Numbered from the stretch's first letter, positions 8,639-17,166 are shown. The stretch is 64,000 nt of DNA from Thermincola ferriacetica (GCF_001263415.1 NZ_LGTE01000001.1:124001-188000), one strand, 5' to 3'. Notes: generated by a model not told the origin, from the letters alone. Numbers and translations are program-made.

Positions 8639-8848
8639 CTAATCCACTTTGGGTATGCAGATCTTACTGCCTATTTGGAGATTGCGGGGGTCCACATCAG
8701 GATTTGCCGCAAGAAGTTTTTTTAATGGAATATTCAATTTTTTGGCGATCAAGTATAATGTATCTCCGGGGCTAACCTCCCAGTAAATGCCGCTCGGGCA
8801 GGGCACAGAATGTTTAAATGGAAATTTGCGAAAACTTAACATGGACAT
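8639..8848 (-). CDS. small LysM-domain protein
   Basis: 69 residues from ATG 8848, which has GAAGGGAAG upstream; the frame is open to 8908 but the longer form lacks a ribosome site. The C-terminal 45 residues form one LysM module (YWEVSPGDTLYLIAKKLNIP, ending LQIGSKICIP), a peptidoglycan/chitin-type binding fold. The N-terminus has no clear signal peptide, which is common for spore-associated LysM proteins. Divergent from the membrane peptidase gene at 8879, with only about 30 bp between starts. Function beyond wall or spore-coat binding is unknown. Confidence 0.8.
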   Translation of the reverse strand: MSMLSFRKFPFKHSVPCPSGIYWEVSPGDTLYLIAKKLNIPLKKLLAANPDVDPRNLQIGSKICIPKVD

Positions 8849-8878
8849 CTTAATCTTCCCTTCTTTTTGTAATATTTT

Positions 8879-9319
8879 ATGTTCCGGAGTGTGGCCAACG
8901 TGCATCATTTTGTTTATAATCTTATAATTATTGGGGCAGCCTTTGTTTTATTTTTAATAGGGTCAACCTTTTTACATGAGCTGTCTCACTATGTGGCCGC
9001 CAGGTTGGCGGGTTTTAAAATAGTTGGTTATCAGCTTTGGACAATTCCCTTCAAGCGCCGAGGATATGTTGATGTATTTATCAGCAGACATACTAAAAAG
9101 CTTATGCTGAAGAAAGGATTTATGCACGGTTCAGGTTTAATGGTACACCTCATCATTTTAATTATAGCTTTATTCGCTGCCTATCATAGCTCTGTAAGCT
9201 GGGGAAGAGCTGGATGGTTGACCGGCGCCTTTGTTAACGCTTATCTGTTTCTGCTTAACCTGATTCCCGAGGAATCTGACGGCCGGAAATTAATAGCCCT
9301 GTTTAAGGCCAGGGCATAA
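8879..9319 (+). CDS. site-2-protease-like (M50) membrane metallopeptidase
   Basis: 146 residues, short for the family. The zinc motif HELSH is at residues 33-37 inside a first membrane helix, and the third-ligand motif NLIPEESDG (127-135) sits near the C-terminus, the order expected for M50 proteases. Hydrophobic segments lie at about 12-32, 85-103 and 112-130. The start is uncertain: ATG 8879 has no ribosome site, while GTG 8900 has CCGGAG upstream and would remove 7 residues. Substrate unknown. Confidence 0.65.
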   Translation: MFRSVANVHHFVYNLIIIGAAFVLFLIGSTFLHELSHYVAARLAGFKIVGYQLWTIPFKRRGYVDVFISRHTKKLMLKKGFMHGSGLMVHLIILIIALFAAYHSSVSWGRAGWLTGAFVNAYLFLLNLIPEESDGRKLIALFKARA

Positions 9320-9349
9320 AACAAGGCATTGGAGGGGAGGTACTTTTCT

Positions 9350-10048
9350 TTGCAGGGGATTATATTTGATTTTGATGATACACTGGTTGAGACAACCATT
9401 TATTTTGACCAGGCCAAGGAAAAATTTGCGGCAAAAATGAAAGAACTGGGTTTTCCTATCCCAGAGGCGTTGGATACTTTAAACAAGTTTGATATTCGGA
9501 ATGTTCTCAACTGCGGTGGGTTTTTAAAAGAATGTTTTCCTAAAGCATTGGTTGAAACATACGAGTATTACTGTTCTCTTCATAATTTGAAGGCCTGCCG
9601 AACAACGGCTGCTTGGCTGGAACAGCTTGGTTGGAAGGTATTTGATGCCCCTGTGGTTCTCATTGATGGAGCAGAGAAAGTGGTAAAGGAACTGGCACGT
9701 GATTATCGGCTGTTTTTGGCTACCAAAGGCGAACCGGAAACGCAGGTTAAACGCCTAAAGGCAACAGGGTTGGCGCAATATTTTGAAAAAGTTTATGTGG
9801 TTCCGGATAAAACTCCCGTCGAGTATAAGAGAATTGCGGCGGAAAACAGACTTGAACCTGCGCAGTCCTGGGTAGTGGGGAACAGTATGAAAGGTGATAT
9901 TAACCCAGGCTTAAAGGTGGGGTTTAACTGTATTCATGTTTACCACCGACATACATGGGATTTTGAAGAAGAACCGCCAGTCGGGGACTTCGTATCTGTC
10001 CAAAGCCTTGAAGAGATACCAGATATTATAAAGAATGGCGAAAAATAA
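9350..10048 (+). CDS. HAD-superfamily hydrolase
   Basis: 232 residues from TTG 9350, placed 9 bases after GGAGGGGAGG (9331-9340). The HAD nucleophile motif is at the very start (FDFDDT, D7-x-D9-x-T11), motif II lies in FLATKG, and the acidic motif in VVGNSMKGDINPG. A helical cap lies between. Predicted phosphatase of unknown substrate. It ends at a stem-loop that overlaps the convergent sspH gene. Confidence 0.85.
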   Translation: MQGIIFDFDDTLVETTIYFDQAKEKFAAKMKELGFPIPEALDTLNKFDIRNVLNCGGFLKECFPKALVETYEYYCSLHNLKACRTTAAWLEQLGWKVFDAPVVLIDGAEKVVKELARDYRLFLATKGEPETQVKRLKATGLAQYFEKVYVVPDKTPVEYKRIAAENRLEPAQSWVVGNSMKGDINPGLKVGFNCIHVYHRHTWDFEEEPPVGDFVSVQSLEEIPDIIKNGEK

Positions 10049-10053
10049 AACAC

Positions 10054-10099
10054 AACCGTCCTAGTGTTTCTCTGTTAACTGCCGCACAGGGACGGTTTT
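10054..10099 (+). terminator. terminator of the HAD gene, overlapping sspH
   Basis: AACCGTCC (10054-10061) pairs with GGACGGTT (10090-10097), followed by TTT. The 28-base loop and the 3' arm lie within the coding region of the convergent sspH gene, so the same DNA serves both as a 3' signal and as codons. Confidence 0.55.
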
Positions 10100-10243
10100 T
10101 ACAGGTTCCGCAAAAACATCGGAAGAAATCACTGCTGTTTGTTGTTCGGGATTTAAGCCTTCAATCCATACTGGGGCGCCGTTATACCTTACGTCAATCA
10201 TTTCCGGTGAATTGACTATTTCTTCTGCGCGTTTATAATCCAT
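10061..10243 (-). CDS. sspH: small acid-soluble spore protein, H type
   Basis: 60 residues. It begins MDYKRAEEIVNSPEMIDV and contains the hallmark YNGAPVWIE, ending in VPVRQL, all typical of SspH-family SASPs, which accumulate in the forespore. AAAAGGAG lies upstream of the ATG at 10243. A candidate forespore sigma-G promoter lies at 10288-10317. This is direct evidence that the organism makes endospores. Confidence 0.92.
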   Translation of the reverse strand: MDYKRAEEIVNSPEMIDVRYNGAPVWIEGLNPEQQTAVISSDVFAEPVKTVPVRQLTEKH

Positions 10244-10287
10244 AGTACCTCGTCTCCTTTTACATTTTTTATTACAATATTTGTTCT

Positions 10288-10317
10288 TATATTGCCACAG
10301 AGAAATATCTATTATTC
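10288..10317 (-). promoter_or_regulatory. candidate sigma-G (forespore) promoter of sspH
   Basis: On the minus strand, GAATA (10317-10313) is followed after 18 bases by CAATATA (10294-10288). The Bacillus sigma-G pattern is GHATR-N18-CATAHTA, so the -35 and spacing fit and the -10 matches at 5 of 7 positions. It lies 45 bases before the start codon of a protein made only in the forespore. Confidence 0.5.
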
Positions 10318-10369
10318 ATTTGTTCACCGGCTTAAGAATTGAGGATAAACTTTCACGCAGTAATCGCCA

Positions 10370-10981
10370 TTAGCGCCAGCACCTTTTCTTTTTCAGGTAG
10401 TAGCCGATGAGAGTTATTGCAATGGCGATAATAATGAAAATATCTGCTTCATGGAACCAAAGGCGAATGCGCTCCCAGTGCTCTCCCATTTTGTACCCCG
10501 CATAGACCAGGGCCACGGACCATGGTAAAGAGCCAAGAAATGTATAAAGGAGAAATTTGGTAAAATTCATTTTGCCTATACCGCAGGGTAATGAGATAAA
10601 AGTGCGAATAATGGGGAGTAGCCGGGTAAAAAAGGCTGTGGCTTCGCCGTATTTGGCAAACCATGTTTCTGCTTTTTTTAGGTCTTGCGGGGAAATAAAA
10701 AAATACTTGCCAAACCTGGTGATAAAAGGACGTCCGCCAACCCGGCCCACCAGATAGGCCAGGGCAGAACCCGCTGTTCCGCCCATAGTTCCTGCTAATA
10801 CGGTCCCCCAAAAGGATAGTTTTCCGGTGGAAACCAGGTAACCGCCGAAAGGTAATATAATTTCGCTGGGAATAGGTATACAGGCGCTTTCCAGGGCCAT
10901 ACCTATACCAATGCCCCAATAATGCATTTTGACAATGGCCAGAATGACTAATTTAAAAAAATCTGATAAAATTTCAGTCAT
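10370..10981 (-). CDS. DedA-family membrane protein
   Basis: 203 residues. It has the family signature: the amphipathic N-terminal LESACIPIPSEIILPFGGYL, a central GR-x-G region (YLVGRVGGRPFI), FFTRLLPIIRTFISLPCG and several membrane helices. DedA proteins act in membrane homeostasis, probably as lipid scramblases or carriers. AGGAGG precedes the ATG at 10981. It lies 24 bp downstream of the 11006-11431 gene, so the two are probably co-transcribed. Confidence 0.92.
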   Translation of the reverse strand: MTEILSDFFKLVILAIVKMHYWGIGIGMALESACIPIPSEIILPFGGYLVSTGKLSFWGTVLAGTMGGTAGSALAYLVGRVGGRPFITRFGKYFFISPQDLKKAETWFAKYGEATAFFTRLLPIIRTFISLPCGIGKMNFTKFLLYTFLGSLPWSVALVYAGYKMGEHWERIRLWFHEADIFIIIAIAITLIGYYLKKKRCWR

Positions 10982-11005
10982 TTGTGCCTCCTGGTTATAT
11001 TGAAT

Positions 11006-11431
11006 TTAGTCAACCGGGAATAGTTTGCCGTTAATTTTCGCTTTACGATACAAGACGTGTCTTTTCAGCGACTTCTGTAACTGGTCGAAATCGGGGTTTA
11101 AGTTAATCTGGCTGACACACCTTGCCCAGTAGTCTTCAAACGGGGTGAGGGCGCGGGCTAATGCGTAGTAAGCGTGGTGGCCTTTTTCCGTCAGCTTGAT
11201 GGTTTTTCTGTCCATCAATTCTCCTTGTATAAGTTCTTCTATGATTGATTGCAGAGAAAAACTGTAAACTCCCGAAGCAGTGCGGATAAAATCGTAAAAC
11301 CCAATATCGTGTTTTTCCAGATTATTGGCAGAGGCCAGGTACAGCAAAGTATGAATAGATTTAAAGGATGGGAAGTTAAATTGTGTAACCAACCGCATAA
11401 TCAGGATGTGTTGAACTGTAAAATGTGCCAT
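11006..11431 (-). CDS. uncharacterised protein, possible winged-helix fold
   Basis: 141 residues, GGAGGG before the ATG. I do not recognise a named family. The sequence has the feel of a winged helix: a helical N-terminus, a short YSFSLQSIIEELIQ helix and a wing-like KTIKLTEKGHHAYYAL that resembles the end of PadR/YwgA-type regulators. No membrane segment. It precedes dedA in the same operon and diverges from the SAM-riboswitch operon. Confidence 0.6.
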   Translation of the reverse strand: MAHFTVQHILIMRLVTQFNFPSFKSIHTLLYLASANNLEKHDIGFYDFIRTASGVYSFSLQSIIEELIQGELMDRKTIKLTEKGHHAYYALARALTPFEDYWARCVSQINLNPDFDQLQKSLKRHVLYRKAKINGKLFPVD

Positions 11432-11522
11432 CTTACCCTCCGGATACGCTGTGCGGTAATAAAATCATTCTTTATTACTTAGATTAATATTAGCCCATAT
11501 CCTCTTGAATTACAAAAAATGA

Positions 11523-11551
11523 TTGACATTTAATATAATAGTTGCTAACAT
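11523..11551 (+). promoter_or_regulatory. sigma-A promoter of the SAM-riboswitch operon
   Basis: TTGACA (11523-11528), a 17-base spacer and TAACAT (11546-11551). The predicted start near 11558 lies about 20 bases before riboswitch helix P1. Confidence 0.8.
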
Positions 11552-11578
11552 AAATTTAAAACAGCTAAATATTTTAGT

Positions 11579-11686
11579 CTCTTATCAAGAGAGGTGGAGG
11601 GACTGGCCCAATGAAACCCGGCAACAACGTCTGAAGAGACGGAATGTGCCAATTCCTGCAGAAGTTCGGCTTCTGGCAGATAAGAG
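11579..11686 (+). ncRNA. SAM-I (S-box) riboswitch aptamer
   Basis: Helix P1 is exact: CTCTTATC (11579-11586) with GATAAGAG (11679-11686). Between them are the conserved S-box pieces: AGAGGTGGAGGGACTGGCCC, then ATGAAACCCGGCAAC, and the late GTGCCAATTCCTGC segment before P4. The expression platform can be read directly. The 3' strand of P1 plus AAGAGG can pair with CCTCTT (11708-11713) as an antiterminator; when SAM locks P1, that CCTCTTTT is free to form the terminator. High SAM should therefore switch off the operon at 11826-14237. Confidence 0.96.
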
Positions 11687-11707
11687 GATGTATAACTGAA
11701 GTTATAA

Positions 11708-11736
11708 CCTCTTTTTGACCAGAAAAGAGGTTTTTT
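11708..11736 (+). terminator. riboswitch-controlled intrinsic terminator
   Basis: CCTCTTTT (11708-11715) pairs with AAAAGAGG (11723-11730), followed by six Ts. The competing antiterminator pairs 11682-11687 plus TATAAC with 11703-11713. Confidence 0.88.
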
Positions 11737-11825
11737 ATGTTTAGGGAATTTTGCTTTGAGGGAAAGTTTCCTTGAGGTTTTGATAGAAACTTTTGTTATT
11801 TTTCGCTAAATTAGGAGGGAAGGAA

Positions 11826-13022
11826 ATGGGTATTAAGCGGACCTATGACGAGATTAATGAAAAAATAAAAGCCGGTAAGGTGGTAGTTGTTACAGCAGAG
11901 GAAGTTATTTCTATGGTTGAAGAGCAGGGCGTGCAGAAAGTAGCTGAGGAAGTGGATGTAGTTACTACAGGGACCTTTGGGCCCATGTGTTCTTCCGGAG
12001 CCTTTTTTAATTTTGGTCACCCGAAACCCAGGATTAAGATGCAGAAAGTTTGGATGAATGGAGTTCCTGCCTATACAGGTATTGCTGCAGTCGATGCATA
12101 CCTGGGGGTAAACGAACTTCCAGAATATGATCCCCTGAACAGCAATCACCCGGGCGAATTTCGGTATGGCGGCGGACATGTTATTGAGGACCTGCTTCTG
12201 GGTAAGAAAATTAAATTTGAAGCTATCGGCTACGGTACTGATTGTTATCCCAGAAAAAAGATTGAGACTTATATAACCCTTGACGATATAAATGAAGCGA
12301 CTCTTTTTAATCCGCGCAATGCTTACCAGAACTACAATTGTGCCGTAAACCTTTCTGATAGGACCATTTATACATATATGGGAGTTTTAAAGCCTAACCT
12401 GGGTAATGCCCATTACTGCAGCGCCGGTCAGCTTAGCCCTTTGTTAAATGACCCATACTACCGGACCATCGGTATTGGAACAAGAATTTTCCTTGGGGGC
12501 GGTATTGGCTATGTGGCCTGGCACGGTACTCAGCATAATCCCTGTGTGCCCCGTGGCGAAAATGGCGTGCCTTTGGGTGGAGCGGGGACCATCGCTGTCA
12601 TTGGCGACCTGAAGCAAATGGATGCCCGCTGGCTAAGAGGTACGAGTTTCCTCGGTTATGGCTCTACTCTTACGGTGGGATTGGGTATTCCTATCCCCAT
12701 ACTTGATGAGGATATGCTGCGTTTTACGGCGGTGAAGGATGAGGACATTTTCTGTCCGATAGTGGACTATAGCGAAGCCTACCCACAGGGAACGGGAGAA
12801 ATTCTCGGCCGGGTAAGTTACGCTCAGTTGAAGTCAGGCAAGATAGAAATCAACGGGAAAGAAGTCCCCACAGCGCCCCTTTCCAGTTATCCGAAAGCCC
12901 GGGAAATAGCTAATATTTTAAAAGACTGGATCAAACAGGGTAAATTTACTTTGACGGAGCCCGTGCAAAGCCTGCCGGGAGCAGATTCCGGCATCCAGTC
13001 CAAACCTTTGAAAGAAGTGTAG
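11826..13022 (+). CDS. homocysteine biosynthesis protein (HcyBio/DUF39)
   Basis: 398 residues from ATG 11826 (GGAGGGAAGG at 11814-11823). Belongs to the DUF39/COG1900 family, implicated in methanogens in making homocysteine from aspartate semialdehyde and sulfide without the usual acyl-homoserine route. Conserved cysteine regions are visible: GTFGPMCSSGAFFNFGHP (about residues 50-67) and NYNCAVNLSDRTIYTYMG. It is followed by a NIL-ferredoxin gene, its known partner. The SAM-I riboswitch in its leader independently supports a methionine-pathway role. Mechanism and active site are not settled. Confidence 0.9.
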   Translation: MGIKRTYDEINEKIKAGKVVVVTAEEVISMVEEQGVQKVAEEVDVVTTGTFGPMCSSGAFFNFGHPKPRIKMQKVWMNGVPAYTGIAAVDAYLGVNELPEYDPLNSNHPGEFRYGGGHVIEDLLLGKKIKFEAIGYGTDCYPRKKIETYITLDDINEATLFNPRNAYQNYNCAVNLSDRTIYTYMGVLKPNLGNAHYCSAGQLSPLLNDPYYRTIGIGTRIFLGGGIGYVAWHGTQHNPCVPRGENGVPLGGAGTIAVIGDLKQMDARWLRGTSFLGYGSTLTVGLGIPIPILDEDMLRFTAVKDEDIFCPIVDYSEAYPQGTGEILGRVSYAQLKSGKIEINGKEVPTAPLSSYPKAREIANILKDWIKQGKFTLTEPVQSLPGADSGIQSKPLKEV

Positions 13023-13068
13023 GCGTAGGCGCGGCGTTCGAATGTGAATTAGAAAGGAGTGCGGAAAA

Positions 13069-13482
13069 TTGACAAAGAGGATAGTCCTGAGGTTTCCTTC
13101 TCAGATTGTAGATAAACCTTTATTGTACCATCTGGTCAAGGATTTCGGTTTGATGGTTAATGTGCTGAAAGCAAATGTTAACCCCCGTAAGGAAGGGTTT
13201 ATGGTTATGGAACTATCGGGTGAAACATCCAGCTACGACCAGGGAATTGATTTTTTGAAAAAGCAGGGTGTTACCGTAGAAAAATTGGCGGAAGATATTG
13301 TCCGCGATGTTGACAGATGTACTCATTGTGGTCACTGCACCAGTTTATGCCCTGTGGGCGCCCTTTATATAATCAGGCCCTCCATGGAAGTGGCTTTTGA
13401 TGAAGAAAAGTGCATAGTATGCGGTTTGTGTCTCAAGGCGTGCCCGGTGAAAGCTATCGAACTTAATTTTAACGGCAGGTAA
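13069..13482 (+). CDS. NIL-domain ferredoxin, partner of HcyBio
   Basis: 137 residues from TTG 13069 (AAAGGAG at 13052-13058). The N-terminal 75 residues form a NIL/ACT-like domain, otherwise found on methionine ABC transporters. The C-terminal half is a two-cluster ferredoxin: CTHCGHCTSLCP (about 84-95) and CIVCGLCLKACP (about 114-125). Predicted to supply electrons for homocysteine formation and perhaps to sense methionine through the NIL domain. Second gene of the riboswitch operon. Confidence 0.92.
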   Translation: MTKRIVLRFPSQIVDKPLLYHLVKDFGLMVNVLKANVNPRKEGFMVMELSGETSSYDQGIDFLKKQGVTVEKLAEDIVRDVDRCTHCGHCTSLCPVGALYIIRPSMEVAFDEEKCIVCGLCLKACPVKAIELNFNGR

Positions 13483-13496
13483 CAGGAAGGTAAATT

Positions 13497-14237
13497 ATGT
13501 ATGTAGACCGTACTTACCGTGAAACGTTTTCCGCCAAGGACCTGGTCCCATTCCGGGTCGTCATTAAGGATAGCGACATGATGATTTTGGTGGATAAGGA
13601 AAGTTATGTTCCCGAGTTGCCTAAAAAAGCCGAACAAATAACCAGGTTTTACCGCACCCAATTAGAAGATTACATTATGCGCGACCCCATTTTCAAAACA
13701 ACTCTCGAACCGCATTTAGCTTATGAAGATGCGCCGCCCATAGCCTTGGAAATGGTAAAGGCGGGCAACTCCTGCGGAGTGGGCCCAATGGCAGCCGTGG
13801 CAGGAGCCATGGCCGAGCGGGTGGGCAGAGCCTTACTGAAGAAGGTAAAAGAAGTAATAGTTGAAAACGGTGGCGACTTGTTTTTATGTATTAAAAAGCC
13901 CAGAATCGTCGGAATATTTGCAGGTCAGTCGCCTTTTTCCGATAAGTTGGCCTTGAAAGTTTACCCTGGGGAAAGTCCCCTGGGCTTGTGTACTTCTTCG
14001 GGAACCGTTGGCCCATCCCTGAGTTTTGGTAAAGCTGATGCCGTGGTAATTGCTGCCCCTTCGGCGGCTTTGGCAGACGCTGCGGCCACTGCTGTCGGCA
14101 ACCTGATCCAAACGAAAGACGATGTGGTAAAAGGCGTTGAAGCCGCCAAACGAATTAAAGGAGTAACCGGGGTTCTGGTGATAAAAGACGACCGGTTATC
14201 GGCCTGGGGAGATATAGAAATAGTGCCCAGGGCCTAA
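13497..14237 (+). CDS. UPF0280 family protein (ApbE-like)
   Basis: 246 residues. It shares the YVDRTYRE start and the central GPMAAVAGAMAE motif of the UPF0280 family, distantly related to the flavin transferase ApbE; VENGGDLFL and the later SSGTVGPSLSFGKADAVVIA segment fit as well. AGGAAGG precedes ATG 13497. It lies 15 bp after the NIL-ferredoxin and ends at a terminator, so it is the last gene of the SAM-controlled operon. Role in homocysteine synthesis is likely by association; flavinylation of a partner is a possibility. Confidence 0.88.
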   Translation: MYVDRTYRETFSAKDLVPFRVVIKDSDMMILVDKESYVPELPKKAEQITRFYRTQLEDYIMRDPIFKTTLEPHLAYEDAPPIALEMVKAGNSCGVGPMAAVAGAMAERVGRALLKKVKEVIVENGGDLFLCIKKPRIVGIFAGQSPFSDKLALKVYPGESPLGLCTSSGTVGPSLSFGKADAVVIAAPSAALADAAATAVGNLIQTKDDVVKGVEAAKRIKGVTGVLVIKDDRLSAWGDIEIVPRA

Positions 14238-14239
14238 CA

Positions 14240-14266
14240 AAGGGGCTGTCTCGACAGCCCCTTTTT
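14240..14266 (+). terminator. intrinsic terminator of the HcyBio operon
   Basis: AAGGGGCTGTC and GACAGCCCCTT flank a short TC loop and run into five Ts. It also lies just beyond the end of the convergent ddl gene. Confidence 0.9.
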
Positions 14267-14275
14267 GTGAGCGTG

Positions 14276-15373
14276 TTATTCGGAGTATACGGTTTTGTTT
14301 CTGTTTTTATCCTGATGACGTTCGATGGCCAGTTCAATTAGCCGGTCTAACAGCTTATCATAGGGTAGACCGGTGGCAGCCCATAATTTGGGGTACATGC
14401 TGATTTCTGTAAAACCGGGCAGGGTGTTAATCTCGTTGATTAAAATTTCCCCGGTATCCTTTTTTATAAAGAAGTCAACGCGGGAAAGCCCGGCTCCATC
14501 GATCGCCTTAAAGGCCTTGACGGCCAATTTTCTTACTTCGTTCATAGTTTTATCATCCAAAGGGGCCGGAATTTTCAATTCCGAAGTCCCGCTGATATAT
14601 TTGGCCTCGTAGTCATAAAAGTCATTACAGGGGACAATTTCTCCGGCAATGGAGGCTTCCGGTTCGTCGTTGCCGAGAACGGCTACTTCAATTTCCCGGC
14701 CATTGATATTTTCTTCCACTACAACCTTGCGGTCGTAAAGACACGCCAGGTGCATGGCTTTTACAAGCTCATCCCTGTTGGCTGCTTTGGAAATACCTAC
14801 ACTGGAACCCAAATTTGCCGGTTTTACAAATACGGGATAACCGAGAGCGGTTTCTATTTTGTTGCATATAGGGTCTTGGTCTTTTTCCCATTCCTTGCGG
14901 AGAAATGTCAGGTATTTTCCCTGGGGAAGGTTATGTTGGGCAAACATGGCTTTCATCATGGCTTTGTCCATGCCTACCGAGGATGCGGCAACTCCACAGC
15001 CCACATAGGGGATATTGGCTAATTCCAAGAGTCCTTGCAGTGTGCCGTCTTCGCCGAAGGTACCGTGTAAAACCGGTAAAACCACATCCACAGATTCGCG
15101 GGTAAAGAAAATTTGGCCCGGCTCTTTTTCCTGTAAGTTAACCAGGTTATCCCCCGTGGGGTCGGCCAGGATGGCTGCTTCGCATTTGATGTTGCTGTCA
15201 AATGTATTAAGTGAGGATAGAATGTACCATTTTCCTTCCCGGGATATTTTTATGGGAATTATCTCATACTTTTCCTTGTTTAAAGCCTGCAAAACAGAAT
15301 TGGCCGAGGCAAGGGATACTTCATGCTCGCCCGATTTACCGCCGAAAATTACTGCTACTCTGTTTTTTTTCAT
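14276..15373 (-). CDS. ddl: D-alanine--D-alanine ligase
   Basis: 365 residues. ATP-grasp enzyme making the D-Ala-D-Ala of peptidoglycan. N-terminal VAVIFGGKSGEHEVSLAS, the GTFGEDGTLQGLLE loop, PVFVKPANLGSSVGI and the metal-binding INEINTLPGFTEISMYP are all present. Ribosome site AAGGAGG lies 8 bases before ATG 15373. A stand-alone gene, convergent with the UPF0280 operon. The VanA/DdlB sub-type is not decided here. Confidence 0.95.
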   Translation of the reverse strand: MKKNRVAVIFGGKSGEHEVSLASANSVLQALNKEKYEIIPIKISREGKWYILSSLNTFDSNIKCEAAILADPTGDNLVNLQEKEPGQIFFTRESVDVVLPVLHGTFGEDGTLQGLLELANIPYVGCGVAASSVGMDKAMMKAMFAQHNLPQGKYLTFLRKEWEKDQDPICNKIETALGYPVFVKPANLGSSVGISKAANRDELVKAMHLACLYDRKVVVEENINGREIEVAVLGNDEPEASIAGEIVPCNDFYDYEAKYISGTSELKIPAPLDDKTMNEVRKLAVKAFKAIDGAGLSRVDFFIKKDTGEILINEINTLPGFTEISMYPKLWAATGLPYDKLLDRLIELAIERHQDKNRNKTVYSE

Positions 15374-15555
15374 CGGATGACCTCCTTAATTTAATCCGCC
15401 GGTGAGCCACTGGTGTCTACAAGATATGATTTATTCAACAAGAGTCGGTTTATTCCTCTGTGGTTTCCTAAAATCACAAACTTTTCATCCAATATTAATT
15501 ATATGATACAAAGGCTTTTGGCGGGAGGCGGAATGACATAATATATCTTTTTCCT

Positions 15556-15584
15556 TTGAAAGACAGGGTTTTTTATGCTAAAAT
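15556..15584 (+). promoter_or_regulatory. promoter of yebC
   Basis: TTGAAA (15556-15561), 17 bases, TAAAAT (15579-15584). It places the transcript start near 15591, after the upstream-most possible start codon and before ATG 15619, so it supports the shorter YebC. Confidence 0.75.
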
Positions 15585-15618
15585 AATTTCGGCTAATTCA
15601 GAAAGAGGAGGATTGGAT

Positions 15619-16371
15619 ATGGCCGGTCATTCTAAATGGGCTAACATTAAACATAGAAAAGCCAAGCAGGATGCTCAGAAAGGCAAAATTTTTACCAAGC
15701 TGGGTAAAGAATTAATTGTTGCTGTAAAGCAGGGCGGGGGTGACCCCGAAGCCAATCCCAGGTTGAAAGCGGTAATTCAGAAGTGCCGGGAAGCTAACAT
15801 GCCCATGGACAATATTAACCGGACCATTGCCAAGGCTACCGGGGAATTGGCCGGTGTAAATTACGAGGAAATTGTCTATGAAGGCTATGGTCCCGGCGGT
15901 GTGGCCGTTCTGCTTAATGTCACTACCGATAACCGGAACAGGACAGCAGGAGAAATTCGCCACCTTTTCTCTAAACACGGGGGTAACTTGGGTGAATCGG
16001 GTTGTGTGGCCTGGATGTTTGAAAACAAGGGTTTAATTACCCTGAATAAAGAAGAAGTGACTATGGACGGAGACGATTTAATGCTGCTCGTGTTGGATGC
16101 CGGAGCGGAAGATATGAAAGAAGAGGACGATATGATAGAGATTATCACTGCTCCGGAAGACCTGCACAAGGTTAAAGAAGTCCTGACAGCCCAGGGGTTG
16201 AAACCTGAGGTAGCCGAGTTAACCATGCTGCCAAAGAGTACGGTGGCCGTACAAGGCGACGAAGCCGTAAAGATGATGAAATTGATGGATTTATTGGAAG
16301 ACCATGATGATGTACAGGCAGTCTATGCCAACTTCGAGATTTCTGACGAGCAAATGGAAATGATCGGGTAG
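15619..16371 (+). CDS. yebC: YebC/PmpR-family protein
   Basis: 250 residues from ATG 15619 (AGAGGAGG at 15604-15611). Starts with the invariant [19 protein letters not shown] and contains [12 protein letters not shown] and [12 protein letters not shown]. The family includes DNA-binding regulators and, as recently shown, factors that help ribosomes through proline-rich or other stalling sequences. It stands before bofC-like and ruvCAB, as in many Firmicutes. Confidence 0.95.
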   Translation: MAGHSKWANIKHRKAKQDAQKGKIFTKLGKELIVAVKQGGGDPEANPRLKAVIQKCREANMPMDNINRTIAKATGELAGVNYEEIVYEGYGPGGVAVLLNVTTDNRNRTAGEIRHLFSKHGGNLGESGCVAWMFENKGLITLNKEEVTMDGDDLMLLVLDAGAEDMKEEDDMIEIITAPEDLHKVKEVLTAQGLKPEVAELTMLPKSTVAVQGDEAVKMMKLMDLLEDHDDVQAVYANFEISDEQMEMIG

Positions 16372-16452
16372 TTTGATTACTTCCTCATGAATAATTTCCC
16401 TCCTTTCTGGCAATACTTATTAGTCAACAAGAGTATTGAAAGGAGGGGTAAG

Positions 16453-17082
16453 ATGAGGCAAGGGAGTTGGCAAAAGAAACTGGCTGTTGCGCTGGGGATT
16501 CTGTTTGTTTTAAGTTTTACAGCCTGTTATGCCTTTTTTGACGGATGGCTGCCGGGCATATATACTTCGGAGTCTGCAGCCAAAAAACCGGTGGAAAGGA
16601 AACCGCGTATCAAGGCCGATACCAGGATAGCCAAAGCGCTGGTTTTTGCGTGCAATGATAAAGTTTATACTACCATACCCACAACCAGCAAATATATAGG
16701 CATGGATTTTGAGGCCCTGGCGAAGGAGTTTCCCCCCGAAGAGGGTTGGGAAATAGATGATTCTGTGCCAAACGAACTTATTATTACCCGGCACGAAAAC
16801 AAGGTCTGTCCTTATCATAGAGAATTCAGGCATTTAGGGATAGATGAAGGTTTCCTGGCCATTTATGAGGGCCCCCTTGGTTACAACGATAAGGTTTTGC
16901 AACGGGAAAACGTAGCCGTTTACCTGCTGCCTCCTGAAATCCAGGAAGACTTGAACATGGCAATGAATTATAACCAACAGGACCCCGATACCCAGGCCAG
17001 GTTAAAAAGCCAGTTGGAATTTGAAGATGAGAATAAATTGAGCGCCGTGCTGGAGAACTTTGATGAATATAAAGAAGAATAA
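16453..17082 (+). CDS. BofC-like sporulation protein
   Basis: 209 residues from ATG 16453 (AAGGAGGGG). A single N-terminal membrane or signal segment (about 9-30) precedes an extracytoplasmic region. The C-terminal half contains DEGFLAIYEGPLGYNDKVLQ, which fits the BofC C-terminal domain; in Bacillus BofC restrains the SpoIVB checkpoint protease. The gene order (bofC-like then ruvC-ruvA-ruvB) parallels Bacillus bofC-csbX-ruvAB, which supports the call. The N-terminal half is divergent. Confidence 0.7.
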   Translation: MRQGSWQKKLAVALGILFVLSFTACYAFFDGWLPGIYTSESAAKKPVERKPRIKADTRIAKALVFACNDKVYTTIPTTSKYIGMDFEALAKEFPPEEGWEIDDSVPNELIITRHENKVCPYHREFRHLGIDEGFLAIYEGPLGYNDKVLQRENVAVYLLPPEIQEDLNMAMNYNQQDPDTQARLKSQLEFEDENKLSAVLENFDEYKEE

Positions 17083-17113
17083 TAAATAGGGTTTGCGTTG
17101 CAAACCTTCCTTT

Positions 17114-17141
17114 AAACCCCCGAGCGAAGCGACGGGGTTTT
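17114..17141 (+). terminator. terminator after the BofC-like gene
   Basis: AAACCCC (17114-17120) pairs with GGGGTTT (17134-17140) and runs on with T. A second small stem, GGTTTGC/GCAAACC (17089-17106), lies directly before it. Confidence 0.65.
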
Positions 17142-17166
17142 GATTCTGTTAATATGAACTTTGTTA

